Source of the DNA: Bacteroidota bacterium
GTDB lineage: Bacteria > Bacteroidota > Bacteroidia > Sphingobacteriales > Sphingobacteriaceae
NCBI GenBank assembly: GCA_013288465.1
Contig: JABDBT010000055.1
Coordinates: 1-16,507, forward strand
Length of the DNA: 16,507 bases
Direction: 5' to 3'
The notes beneath the pieces are model-generated. The model had not been told where the DNA came from. It saw only the letters and a list, made by a program, of their open reading frames with translations, and did no database searches. How positions within the stretch are numbered: the first letter of the stretch is position 1; each line of letters begins with the position of its first letter. Below, one piece after another: positions 7,505 through 14,264 of the stretch. The position numbers were made by a program, and so were the translations under genes.

Positions 7505-8248
7505 ATGAAATTATTAGAAGGAAAAACCGCGCTCATCACCGGTGCATCAAAAGGAATAGGCCGTACCATAGCACAAAAGTTTGCCGAGCATGGCGCTAAT
7601 GTGGCTTTTACCTATTTATCGTCTGTTGAAAAGGGACAGGCCCTGGAGCAGGAACTGCAAAGCTTTGGCACCAAAGTTAAAGGCTACCGCTCTGATGCAT
7701 CAAAATTTGAAGAGGCGGAAAAACTGATCAATGATATCGTAGCCGATTTCGGCACCCTTAATATCGTAGTGAATAACGCGGGCATCACCAAAGACGGCCT
7801 GCTGATGCGCATGACCGAGGATAACTGGGATGAGGTTTTAAATGTGAATCTTAAATCAATTTTCAACGTCACCAAAGCAGCATCAAAAATTATGATGAAA
7901 AACCGCGATGGCGTGTTTATTAATATGAGTTCGGTTGTGGGTGTGCAAGGCAATGCCGGGCAGGCCAACTATGCCGCTTCAAAAGCCGGTATCATCGGTT
8001 TCAGTAAATCAATAGCCAAAGAATTAGGTTCGCGTAATATCCGTACCAACGTGGTGGCCCCGGGCTTTATCCGCACAGAAATGACCGACATCCTCGACCC
8101 TAAAGTGGTTGAAGGCTGGGCACAGGCCATCCCGCTTAAACGCGCCGGCGATACCGCAGATGTAGCAAATGCCTGCGTATTCCTGGCATCAGATATGGCC
8201 ACCTACATCACCGGGCAGGTTATACCTGTTGATGGTGGAATGCTATAG
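7505..8248 (+). CDS. fabG: 3-oxoacyl-[acyl-carrier-protein] reductase
   Basis: NADPH-dependent short-chain dehydrogenase that reduces 3-oxoacyl-ACP to 3-hydroxyacyl-ACP in the fatty acid elongation cycle, acting as a cytosolic tetramer. The Rossmann motif TGASKGIG is at residues 12-19, NNAG at 90-93, and the catalytic set is N115, S143, Y156 and K160 (YAASK). The C-terminal TGQVIPVDGGML is the standard ending. At 247 aa it is full length. Several residues beyond the generic SDR set (VNNAGITKDGLLMRM, VVGVQGNAGQANYAASK) are typical of FabG proper and not of another SDR. It is monocistronic here, divergent from the 261-aa gene, with the repeat-rich region after its stop. Confidence 0.93.
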   Translation: MKLLEGKTALITGASKGIGRTIAQKFAEHGANVAFTYLSSVEKGQALEQELQSFGTKVKGYRSDASKFEEAEKLINDIVADFGTLNIVVNNAGITKDGLLMRMTEDNWDEVLNVNLKSIFNVTKAASKIMMKNRDGVFINMSSVVGVQGNAGQANYAASKAGIIGFSKSIAKELGSRNIRTNVVAPGFIRTEMTDILDPKVVEGWAQAIPLKRAGDTADVANACVFLASDMATYITGQVIPVDGGML

Positions 8249-8251
8249 GTG

Positions 8252-8286
8252 ATTTCGAATTTCGGATATTCAATTTCGAATTTTGT
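8252..8286 (+). repeat. Heptamer array, unit ATTTCGR, after fabG
   Basis: Five exact-register units at 8252, 8259, 8266, 8273 and 8280. Three match ATTTCGR, one is ATATTCA and the last ATTTTGT. The array starts 4 nt after the fabG stop codon and is followed by the hairpin element at 8285-8358. Confidence 0.6.
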
Positions 8287-8358
8287 CCCAACCCTCTTTG
8301 CGCGCAGCGAAGAGAGGGTCGCCCAGCGTAGCGTTGGCGGGGTGAGTCCACTGCGGAC
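8285..8358. repeat. Three-hairpin dispersed-repeat-like element within the fabG-VWA gap
   Basis: Three consecutive predicted stems: ACCCTCT 8291-8297 with AGAGGGT 8313-8319 (7 bp plus an inner CGC/GCG stem); CGCC plus AGCG 8320-8328 with CGTTGGCG 8332-8339 (8 pairs, one bulged C and one G-U); GTCC 8346-8349 with GGAC 8355-8358. It begins with GTCCCAACCCTCT, closely matching a core found on the minus strand inside the VWA gene (8825-8839). It sits between two ATTTCGG heptamer segments and looks like an insertion into the array. No long T-run follows. Confidence 0.5.
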
Positions 8359-8368
8359 AGGTTAAATG

Positions 8369-8389
8369 ATTTTGAATTTCGGATGTTCC
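8369..8389 (+). repeat. Heptamer array continuation, unit ATTTCGG
   Basis: Three register-matched units at 8369, 8376 and 8383 (ATTTTGA, ATTTCGG, ATGTTCC). The unit order repeats the variant order seen at 8252 and at 10635, supporting a common origin with those arrays. Confidence 0.5.
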
Positions 8390-8443
8390 AACCCGCTTTA
8401 TCCACCTAATTTTGCGTCAAACATATTACATTCAAATTCATAA

Positions 8444-8451
8444 TATTTTTG
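8444..8451 (+). promoter_or_regulatory. Candidate -7 box (TATTTTTG) for the VWA gene
   Basis: TATTTTTG fits TAnnTTTG and lies 53 nt before the ATG at 8505. A second match, TAATTTTG, is at 8407-8414. No well-spaced TTTG -33 element was seen for either. Confidence 0.35.
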
Positions 8452-8465
8452 CATTTTGCACATGA

Positions 8466-8490
8466 ACGTTTAACATACCACGTTAAACGT
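8466..8490. repeat. Inverted repeat in the VWA gene leader
   Basis: ACGTTTAAC at 8466-8474 and GTTAAACGT at 8482-8490 are perfect 9-nt arms around a 7-nt spacer. It lies 14 nt before the ATG and just downstream of the candidate -7 box, where it could be an operator or an RNA hairpin affecting translation. Confidence 0.6.
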
Positions 8491-8504
8491 ATCGCCTGTA
8501 AAAT

Positions 8505-10628
8505 ATGCTATTATTTTCAGTAACCTGGGGATCAGTTTCAGGATGGTGGACACCTGTGTGCCTGCTATTGGGCTTGCTGTATGCCTGGTTGATGTACCGC
8601 CAGCCGGTAAATTTAAGTAACACCTTCAGGTACGTACTTGCCGGCGCACGCGCGCTGGTGGTATTCCTTATCGCGTTATTATTGGTTTCGCCGCTGGTAA
8701 AATCCGTAAGCTATAAACCCGAAAAGCCATTAATTTTAATAGCCCAGGATAATTCAGAATCAATAAAATTATTCCCGACCCCAGGGATTAAAAAAGTCTC
8801 TCCGCCAATTGGCGGAGGAGATTTAGAGGGGGCTGGGACCGGCGCTAACGCCCTCTCCAAGCTTAAAACTCTTTTAGGCGATGGCTACGAATTACATGAA
8901 TTTCATTTTAACCATGACCTTGCCGACGGGCTAACTAACAAATTTGATGGCAGGCAAACCGATATATCCGCAGCGCTGCACCAGTTGAATGATCGCTTTG
9001 TTAATCAAAACATAGGCGCGGTGGTGTTAGCTACCGATGGTTTATATAACCAAGGCGCCGACCCGCAATATGAGGCGCGTAATTTTAAAGCTAACATTTA
9101 TACCATTGCTTTAGGCGATACCATACCCAAACGCGACCTGCTGATTGGCAATATCAACTATAATAAAACCGCTTTTTTAGGCAATGATTTTGAGATAGAG
9201 GTTTTAGCCGAGGCCTACCAAAGCAAGGGCGAAAACATGCGCCTTAATGTTACCGAAGACGGCAAACCGGTACATACCGAAAATATCCCGGTAAGTTCGG
9301 ATGCTTTTAAAAAGGTGGTTACCATAAAGTTGAATGCCGACAAAAAGGGTATCCGCAAGTTCAATATCAGCATCTCGCCCATTAAAAATGAGTTGTCTGT
9401 TCAAAATAACGAGGAAACCATTTACTTAGAAGTGCTGGATATAAAGCAGAAGATACTATTGTTATATGACGGCCCGCACCCGGATATCAGCGTGATACGG
9501 CAGGCTATTGAAAGCAATAAAAACTACGAGGTTAAAACCGGGCTGGTAACCGACCTTGCTACCACAAAACTAAGCGATTATAGCCTGGCTATACTCTACC
9601 AGCTATCGGGCAATAGTTTTGGCATATTAAAAGATCTGATAAAAAGCAAAACACCTTTATGGTATATGGCAGGCGCGCAAACCGATTTGCCGGGCTTAAA
9701 CTACCAGGAAAAATTAATTAAGATAAGCGCCGGTCAGCAGGAAATGCAGGAAGTTTTTGCACAACCCATAACTGCTTTTACCTTGTTTAACCTAACAGAT
9801 TCAACCTGGAAAAAGATATCCATGTTCCCACCGTTGCTGGCGCCATTTGGCAACTACGGCACATCGGCCACCAACGGCGTTTTGTTAAGGCAAAAAATAG
9901 GCAGCGTACAAACCACTTATCCCCTGCTGGCCTTCGGCGATGATAATGGTAAACGTATAGGCATACTTACCGGCGAGGGCCTTTGGCGCTGGCAGCTCTC
10001 CGAGTTTGAGAGCTATGGCAACCATCACGCGGTTGAAGAACTGTTTAGCCAGGCGGTGCAATACCTCACAGCCAATGCCAACAGCAAGCGGTTTAGGGTA
10101 TATCCGGCCAAAAACGTTTTTGATGAAGGCGAAAATGTGCTCATCAATGCCGAATTATATAACGACGCGCTGGAGCCTGTAAATACGCCTGATGTAAAAA
10201 TTGAACTGAAAAACACAGCGGGTAAAAGCTTCAACTTCCTGTTCACTAAAAACGGGCCCGACTACCAGTTAAACGCCGGCGCGCTGCCGGTTGGCGAATA
10301 TACCTACAATGCAGGCACTATACTGGGCAATCATGCTTATACCGCCACCGGGCAGTTAACAGTTAAGCCATTAAATTTAGAACTGCGCCAAAGCGCTGCC
10401 AATCACCAGTTGTTAAGAACAATAGCCAAAGAAAGCGGCGGCGAAATGCTGCAACCTACAGAAATTAACCGCCTTGCCGATCTCATCAAAAAGAACGAAA
10501 ACATCAAAACACTGGTTTATGAAGACAAACATTACAGCGACATCATTGATGTAAAATGGGTGTTTGTGCTCATCCTGGCTCTGTTAAGCGCGGAGTGGTT
10601 TTTCAGGAAACGGGAAGGGGAGATTTGA
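8505..10628 (+). CDS. Membrane-anchored VWA domain-containing protein, 707 aa
   Basis: Integral membrane protein with two N-terminal helices (about residues 14-30 and 43-63), a large soluble region, and a C-terminal helix (683-700) followed by a basic tail. A von Willebrand A domain follows the second helix with a full metal-ion site: D82-x-S84-x-S86 (DNSES), T152 (QTDISAAL) and D178 (ATDGLYN). Residues from about 330 on contain a stretch (LLLYDGPHPDISVIRQAIE) with a glutamine-amidotransferase-like fold seen in related Bacteroidota proteins; the last part is beta-rich. The role is unknown; Bat-type VWA proteins with this layout are inner-membrane proteins. Residues about 91-116 (a Pro/Gly-rich stretch with VSPPIGGG) appear to be encoded by a palindromic repeat inserted in frame. 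No bat or moxR neighbours are present, so it stands alone. Confidence 0.85.
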   Translation: MLLFSVTWGSVSGWWTPVCLLLGLLYAWLMYRQPVNLSNTFRYVLAGARALVVFLIALLLVSPLVKSVSYKPEKPLILIAQDNSESIKLFPTPGIKKVSPPIGGGDLEGAGTGANALSKLKTLLGDGYELHEFHFNHDLADGLTNKFDGRQTDISAALHQLNDRFVNQNIGAVVLATDGLYNQGADPQYEARNFKANIYTIALGDTIPKRDLLIGNINYNKTAFLGNDFEIEVLAEAYQSKGENMRLNVTEDGKPVHTENIPVSSDAFKKVVTIKLNADKKGIRKFNISISPIKNELSVQNNEETIYLEVLDIKQKILLLYDGPHPDISVIRQAIESNKNYEVKTGLVTDLATTKLSDYSLAILYQLSGNSFGILKDLIKSKTPLWYMAGAQTDLPGLNYQEKLIKISAGQQEMQEVFAQPITAFTLFNLTDSTWKKISMFPPLLAPFGNYGTSATNGVLLRQKIGSVQTTYPLLAFGDDNGKRIGILTGEGLWRWQLSEFESYGNHHAVEELFSQAVQYLTANANSKRFRVYPAKNVFDEGENVLINAELYNDALEPVNTPDVKIELKNTAGKSFNFLFTKNGPDYQLNAGALPVGEYTYNAGTILGNHAYTATGQLTVKPLNLELRQSAANHQLLRTIAKESGGEMLQPTEINRLADLIKKNENIKTLVYEDKHYSDIIDVKWVFVLILALLSAEWFFRKREGEI
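8784..8858. repeat. Palindromic dispersed-repeat-like element inside the VWA coding region
   Basis: CTCCGCCAATTGGCGGAG at 8800-8817 is a perfect 18-bp palindrome. AGAGGG at 8825-8830 can pair with CCCTCT at 8851-8856. The minus strand of 8825-8839 reads GTCCCAGCCCCCTCT, nearly the core of the intergenic element at 8285-8297. The encoded segment is low-complexity Pro/Gly and falls between the DNSES motif and the next VWA segment. Exact edges are uncertain. Confidence 0.55.
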
Positions 10629-10662
10629 TTTCGGATTTCGGATGTTCAATTTCGGATTTAAG
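10628..10662 (+). repeat. Heptamer array, unit ATTTCGG, after the VWA gene
   Basis: Five exact-register units at 10628, 10635, 10642, 10649 and 10656: three perfect ATTTCGG, one ATGTTCA and one ATTTAAG. The array begins with the last base of the TGA stop. Unit order matches the array after fabG. The rest of the gap to 10736 holds nothing recognised beyond a weak 6-bp AT-rich stem at 10667-10688. Confidence 0.65.
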
Positions 10663-10736
10663 GAAAACTTATACACTAGCTCATAAGTAATAGCGTTGAT
10701 TAAGTTCTTTGTGGAAACAGGATGAAAAATAAGCCC

Positions 10737-11030
10737 TTAAAAAGTAACCAGTGGGTCCTGCCGGTTATCCCAAAACCAAACAATTAATACCACATTGTCA
10801 TAAACTTTATAAAACACGGAACAGTTTTTATGAAGAATGCATTTTCTTATTTCGGTATTTTCGTTGGCTATAGGATATAGATAAGGCGTAGCTTCAATGA
10901 TGGTTAACGATTTAGAAACCCTACCATGAAATTTTATCACAAAACGATCTCCCCATCTTTGTTGAAGTTGGGAAATTAGTGCCTCGTATGTTTCTTCTGC
11001 TTCGGGTGTGAATATTAATTCAAAGCTCAT
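10737..11030 (-). CDS. RelE/ParE family toxin
   Basis: A 97-aa protein of the RelE/ParE superfamily of type II toxins. The N-terminus FELIFTPEAEETYEAL is the family's first strand and helix, the middle has SLTIIEATPYLYPI, and the C-terminal strands contain IRKCILHKNCSVFYKVYDNVVLIVWFWDNRQDP, the typical ending with the R/K-rich and aromatic strand pattern (described in pieces: IRKCILHK, FYKVYDN, VWFWDNRQDP). Whether it acts as a ribosome-dependent mRNase (RelE) or gyrase poison (ParE) cannot be told from the sequence. Its ATG overlaps the TGA of the upstream small gene by 4 nt (ATGA), the usual coupled arrangement for toxin-antitoxin pairs. It faces the VWA gene tail to tail. Confidence 0.87.
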   Translation of the reverse strand: MSFELIFTPEAEETYEALISQLQQRWGDRFVIKFHGRVSKSLTIIEATPYLYPIANENTEIRKCILHKNCSVFYKVYDNVVLIVWFWDNRQDPLVTF

Positions 11031-11236
11031 TTTTTAGAAAAGTGCTTCGTTTTAAACTCTTCAAAAGAAATGGTTTCTCCATTTTCAAACTGACGGATAC
11101 TTTTTTCTATTCCTTTCAAAACATGGGGTGGCAATGTATCGGGCTGTGGCTCAAAGTGAACTTTTAAAGCTTTTAAGACTGCTTTAACGGTTTTTAATTG
11201 TTCTGCATTTTCGGGATGTATCACTATTGACTCCAT
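11027..11236 (-). CDS. Small antitoxin-like protein paired with RelE/ParE toxin
   Basis: A 69-aa protein starting MESIVIHPENAEQLKTVKAV, with the segments LKALKVHFE and a C-terminal tail GETISFEEFKTKHFSKK. The N-terminal strand plus helix and its position directly before the toxin fit the small Bacteroidota antitoxins resembling DUF2683-type proteins; I am not certain of the exact family. The protein would fold on and neutralise the toxin through its C-terminal part, and may repress the operon, though no ribbon-helix-helix or HTH is clearly visible. It is the first gene of the pair, overlapping the toxin by 4 nt. A TAnnTTTG box lies 4 nt before the ATG, suggesting a leaderless or nearly leaderless transcript. 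Confidence 0.75.
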   Translation of the reverse strand: MESIVIHPENAEQLKTVKAVLKALKVHFEPQPDTLPPHVLKGIEKSIRQFENGETISFEEFKTKHFSKK

Positions 11237-11240
11237 ATAT

Positions 11241-11248
11241 CAAAAATA
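11241..11248 (-). promoter_or_regulatory. Candidate -7 box (TATTTTTG) for the toxin-antitoxin pair
   Basis: TATTTTTG on the minus strand matches TAnnTTTG and ends 4 nt before the antitoxin ATG (11236), the same spacing as at tatD. No -33 box at the usual spacing was found. The remaining gap to 11350 shows nothing strong. Confidence 0.35.
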
Positions 11249-11350
11249 CAAAATTCAAAACAAATAATTAAACCTGCTACGGCTTTTAATGATACGCCTT
11301 TTACCGCTTCATTATCCCGGCATATTACCGGTTTGCATAGGATCAGACAA

Positions 11351-12370
11351 TTAAGATACGGTGATCTCGCCGCGCAGGTCGGTTTCCAGTAAACGCTTAA
11401 CCTCCTCTGGGTCTTTTACCTGACCCAATAAATGCATCATTTTTGTAACTGCCGATTCAAACGTCATATCATAACCGTTAGTTATGCCAATATCTTTTAA
11501 TGACCGGCTGGTTTCATATCTTCCCAGCTCTACAGTGCCTACTTTACATTGCGAAATATCCAGTATCACCTTACCGCTTTCAACAGCTTTTTTAAGCATA
11601 TCAATAAACCAGGCATCGGTAGTGGTATTACCTGCGCCGAATGTTTCCATAACAATGCCGCGTACATCGGCATTTAAAATGGTTTCAACCACTTTAGGGC
11701 TTATGCCCGGGTATAATTTAAGCACAGCTACTTCGCTCACCAGGTTTTTGTGTACAATAAGCGGCCCCTCTTTTGGCTGCCTGATGTCATTTACACTAAA
11801 GCGCAGGTGTACGCCCGACTCTGCCAGGATAGGGTAATTGGGCGAGCGGAATGCTTCAAACTTGGACGAATTGTATTTGAACGACCGGTTCCCCCTGAAT
11901 AATTTATAATCAAAGTAGATACAAACCTCGGGTACGCGCGCCTTGTCATTCTTTTTTGCATTGGCAATTTCAATGGCCGTCATCAGGTTTTCCTTGGCAT
12001 CAGTACGTATTGCGCTGATAGGCAATTGCGACCCGGTAAATATCACCGGTTTAGCCAGGTTTTGCAACATAAAGCTCAATGCCGATGCGGTATAAGCCAT
12101 CGTGTCTGAGCCGTGCAATATCACAAAGCCGTCAACGGTATCGTAATGGGTTTCAATTAACCCTGCCAGCTGGCTCCAGATAGCCGGGTTCATGTTTGAT
12201 GAATCGATGATCTCCTCGAACGAATGTACCTTAATTTTACAATTCAGCTTTTCAAGCTCGGGTACATTATCCATTATCTGCTCAAAATTGATAGGCCTGA
12301 GCACCTTAGTAGTCGGATCAGTCATCATACCTATTGTCCCTCCGGTATATATGATCAATATTTGGCTCAT
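11351..12370 (-). CDS. ansA: L-asparaginase, type I (cytosolic)
   Basis: Hydrolyses L-asparagine to aspartate and ammonia. TGGTIGM at residues 9-15 carries the nucleophile T12 (equivalent to T14 of E. coli AnsA). The second active-site motif is HGSDTMAYTASAL at 86-98, with S88-D89 in place of the T-D pair of the E. coli enzyme, a conservative Ser for Thr change. K165 (NRSFKYNSS) matches the catalytic lysine. There is no signal peptide, which with the 339-aa length fits the cytosolic type I enzyme and not the periplasmic type II. It starts 40 nt downstream of the tatD stop on the same strand, so it may be expressed from the tatD transcript. The Ser at 88 may also be read as an asparaginase/glutaminase variant, but asparaginase is the best call. 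Confidence 0.93.
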   Translation of the reverse strand: MSQILIIYTGGTIGMMTDPTTKVLRPINFEQIMDNVPELEKLNCKIKVHSFEEIIDSSNMNPAIWSQLAGLIETHYDTVDGFVILHGSDTMAYTASALSFMLQNLAKPVIFTGSQLPISAIRTDAKENLMTAIEIANAKKNDKARVPEVCIYFDYKLFRGNRSFKYNSSKFEAFRSPNYPILAESGVHLRFSVNDIRQPKEGPLIVHKNLVSEVAVLKLYPGISPKVVETILNADVRGIVMETFGAGNTTTDAWFIDMLKKAVESGKVILDISQCKVGTVELGRYETSRSLKDIGITNGYDMTFESAVTKMMHLLGQVKDPEEVKRLLETDLRGEITVS

Positions 12371-12410
12371 AAGGTTTGTATTATTTATTTAAAATGCTTT
12401 TATAACGTGT

Positions 12411-13178
12411 TCACACACCAAATATTTGTTTTGAATTTTCTGTAGTGATGGCCGCTACTGTTTCAAGGCTTACCTGTAAAACATCGGCTACCTTTTGCGC
12501 TACATATATCAAATACGAACTTTCGTTAGGTTTACCCCTGTACGGAACGGGTGAAAGATACGGAGAATCTGTTTCTAAAACGATATGGCTTAAATCAATT
12601 TGAGGTAAAATTTTGTCTAATCCGCCATTTTTATAGGTAACCACACCGCCTATTCCTAAATAAAACCCCAGGCCGATAACTTTTTGAGCCTGCTCAAGCG
12701 TCCCTGTAAAACAGTGAAATATCCCGCGCAGGTTTTCGTCCTTGGCTTCTTCCAGTACACCGAACACTTCATCAAATGCTTCGCGGCAATGGATAACTAT
12801 GGGTAGTTTTAATTCTTTGGCCCAGGCAATTTGTGTTTTAAAAGCTTGTATCTGCCGGTCTAAATTGGTTTTATCCCAATACAGGTCTATCCCTATTTCG
12901 CCTACGGCGTATATTTTATGGCCCTGCCCGGCTTGTTGTATGGCTATTAATTCTTCGGCCCAGCTTTCTTTAACATCACACGGGTGTAGCCCCAGCATAG
13001 GGAAGCAATTTGCAGGAAACGAGCTCACCAAACTAAATACCTTTGATACCGATACAAAATCTACATTGGGCAAAAAAAGGCGGGTAATACCATTTTCAAA
13101 GCAACGCTGCATTAAAACCGTGCGTTTTACCGTATCGGTTTCATAATACTGGTGGGTATGGGTATCAGTTAGTATCAT
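12411..13178 (-). CDS. tatD: TatD family metal-dependent DNase
   Basis: A 255-aa TIM-barrel hydrolase of the TatD family, reported as 3'-5' exonucleases acting on DNA in repair and DNA degradation. Metal ligands are all visible: H7 and H9 (THTH), E94 (VGEIGID), H130 (IVIHCREA), H155 (IFHCFTG) and D204 (ETDSPYLSP). The signature GKPNESSY follows. Bacteroidota often carry more than one TatD-like gene (TatD, YcfH, YjjV types), so the exact subtype is uncertain. The ATG at 13178 lies 4 nt after a TAnnTTTG box. A strong hairpin terminator separates it from the upstream FKBP operon, so tatD should have its own promoter, with ansA following 40 nt after its stop. Confidence 0.9.
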   Translation of the reverse strand: MILTDTHTHQYYETDTVKRTVLMQRCFENGITRLFLPNVDFVSVSKVFSLVSSFPANCFPMLGLHPCDVKESWAEELIAIQQAGQGHKIYAVGEIGIDLYWDKTNLDRQIQAFKTQIAWAKELKLPIVIHCREAFDEVFGVLEEAKDENLRGIFHCFTGTLEQAQKVIGLGFYLGIGGVVTYKNGGLDKILPQIDLSHIVLETDSPYLSPVPYRGKPNESSYLIYVAQKVADVLQVSLETVAAITTENSKQIFGV

Positions 13179-13182
13179 TTGG

Positions 13183-13190
13183 CAAAAGTA
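13183..13190 (-). promoter_or_regulatory. Candidate -7 box (TACTTTTG) for tatD
   Basis: TACTTTTG on the minus strand fits TAnnTTTG exactly and ends 4 nt before the tatD ATG, implying a transcript with no or almost no leader. It abuts the T-run of the upstream terminator. No spaced -33 TTTG was seen. Confidence 0.4.
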
Positions 13191-13238
13191 AAAAACAAAT
13201 GCCGGATAATGGGCGCGAGCACTTCATCATCCGGCATT
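13190..13238 (-). terminator. Intrinsic terminator of the nrnA-FKBP operon
   Basis: AATGCCGGAT at 13198-13207 and ATCCGGCATT at 13229-13238 are perfect 10-nt arms around a 21-nt loop. On the minus strand the stem is followed by TGTTTTTT, 24 nt after the stop codon of the secreted FKBP gene. This is the best terminator in the window. Confidence 0.8.
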
Positions 13239-13261
13239 GAAAATCAGTTATTCAATATTTA

Positions 13262-14215
13262 TTAGCTCTTTTTAGCCGCTGCGCTTGTTTTTTTAGCAAC
13301 CGGTTTTTTTGCGGTATGTTTTGGCAAAGCATGTTTTATGGGGATAATTTTCACCAGCTCCACATCAAAAAGCAAGGTGGTAAATGGTTGAATGCTATCA
13401 TAACCCTTTTCGCCATAAGCCAATTTGGAAGGGATAATTAACTGTGCTTTTGAGCCTTCATTTAATAATAAAAAGGCTTCATCCCAGCCCGGTATAACCA
13501 TATCGGCATTTATAGCAAATTTTATAGGCTCATAATGGCGGCCGGGTTGATCCAATCCGCCTTTTTTTGCTTCGGCTTCAACGCTCGAGTCAAAAACTTT
13601 GCCATCCAGCGTGCGCCCGGTATAATTTACCAACACGGTATCGCCCGCTAATGGCTTACGTTTAACCGATGGTTTGGTGATCCTATATTTTAAACCCGAA
13701 ACGGTAGTTTTAAGCAATAATTTATGCGCGGCAATATATTTATCTGTATTAGCAGCTTCTTCGGCGCCGTATTTGTCAACCAGTGCTTTTCGTTCGGCAA
13801 TAGCTTCATCTAATGATTGTACCCGTACAACTTTTAAGGTGAAAAACATATTGCTGCCTTTAGGCAAAAATGCCGGGCGCTGCTGCTCATTGTTTTTAAA
13901 AATAGAGTCGGTTGGTATCCTCACCAACACACTGTCTTGCGCGGTTAGCAAAGGAAATATATCCATCAGGTCACCTTCGGCTTGTATCTTAGCTTGCATG
14001 GGGGCACCTTTTTGGTACGAGCTAAAAAGTATCGAGTCTTTATCGGTTTTTTGTACGGCGTTAAAGGTCACAATATCGTTCAGCTTTACCCTTTCGCCGG
14101 TGTTATGGGTCAGTAATTTATATTGGGTCCCTCTTGCGGTGCGCTGAAAACCATCCTGGGCGTTAGCTTTAACGGCAAACGCGCAAATAAATAAGTATAT
14201 TATATATTTCTTCAT
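13262..14215 (-). CDS. Secreted FKBP-type peptidyl-prolyl cis-trans isomerase
   Basis: A 317-aa protein with a signal peptide (residues 1-19, cleavage probably after ANA at 17-19). Two FKBP-like units are seen: a degenerate one at about 25-130, and a good FKBP domain at about 190-290 with VLVNYTGRTLDGKVFDSS, VIPGWDEAF (W244) and LIIPSKLAYGE. It should assist folding of exported proteins at proline bonds in the periplasm. The basic tail KKPVAKKTSAAAKKS ends the protein. The ATG at 14215 is preferred over a GTG at 14287, which would overlap the upstream gene and hide the signal peptide. It is the third gene after nrnA and the FKBP lipoprotein, and resembles the latter throughout. A hairpin with a T-run ends 3 nt before its ATG. 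Confidence 0.87.
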   Translation of the reverse strand: MKKYIIYLFICAFAVKANAQDGFQRTARGTQYKLLTHNTGERVKLNDIVTFNAVQKTDKDSILFSSYQKGAPMQAKIQAEGDLMDIFPLLTAQDSVLVRIPTDSIFKNNEQQRPAFLPKGSNMFFTLKVVRVQSLDEAIAERKALVDKYGAEEAANTDKYIAAHKLLLKTTVSGLKYRITKPSVKRKPLAGDTVLVNYTGRTLDGKVFDSSVEAEAKKGGLDQPGRHYEPIKFAINADMVIPGWDEAFLLLNEGSKAQLIIPSKLAYGEKGYDSIQPFTTLLFDVELVKIIPIKHALPKHTAKKPVAKKTSAAAKKS

Positions 14216-14218
14216 AAT

Positions 14219-14248
14219 AAAAAAAGCCTCCCCATTAACGGAGAGGCT
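14219..14248 (-). terminator. Hairpin with T-run between the two FKBP genes
   Basis: AGCCTC at 14225-14230 pairs with GAGGCT at 14243-14248, continuing after one mismatch with CC/GG, around a 6-nt loop. On the minus strand the stem is followed by seven T (one of them in the stem), ending 3 nt before the ATG of the secreted FKBP gene. It may be a partial terminator or a regulatory leader hairpin. Confidence 0.65.
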
Positions 14249-14264
14249 GTATATTGTTTTAAAA

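Noticed and set aside
8252..8389. CRISPR array
   Set aside because: Units are 7 nt, contiguous and degenerate, without spacers, and no cas gene is present.
13674..14147. 157-aa frame antisense to the secreted FKBP gene
   Set aside because: The opposite strand has a complete FKBP with signal peptide; the antisense protein shows no family features.
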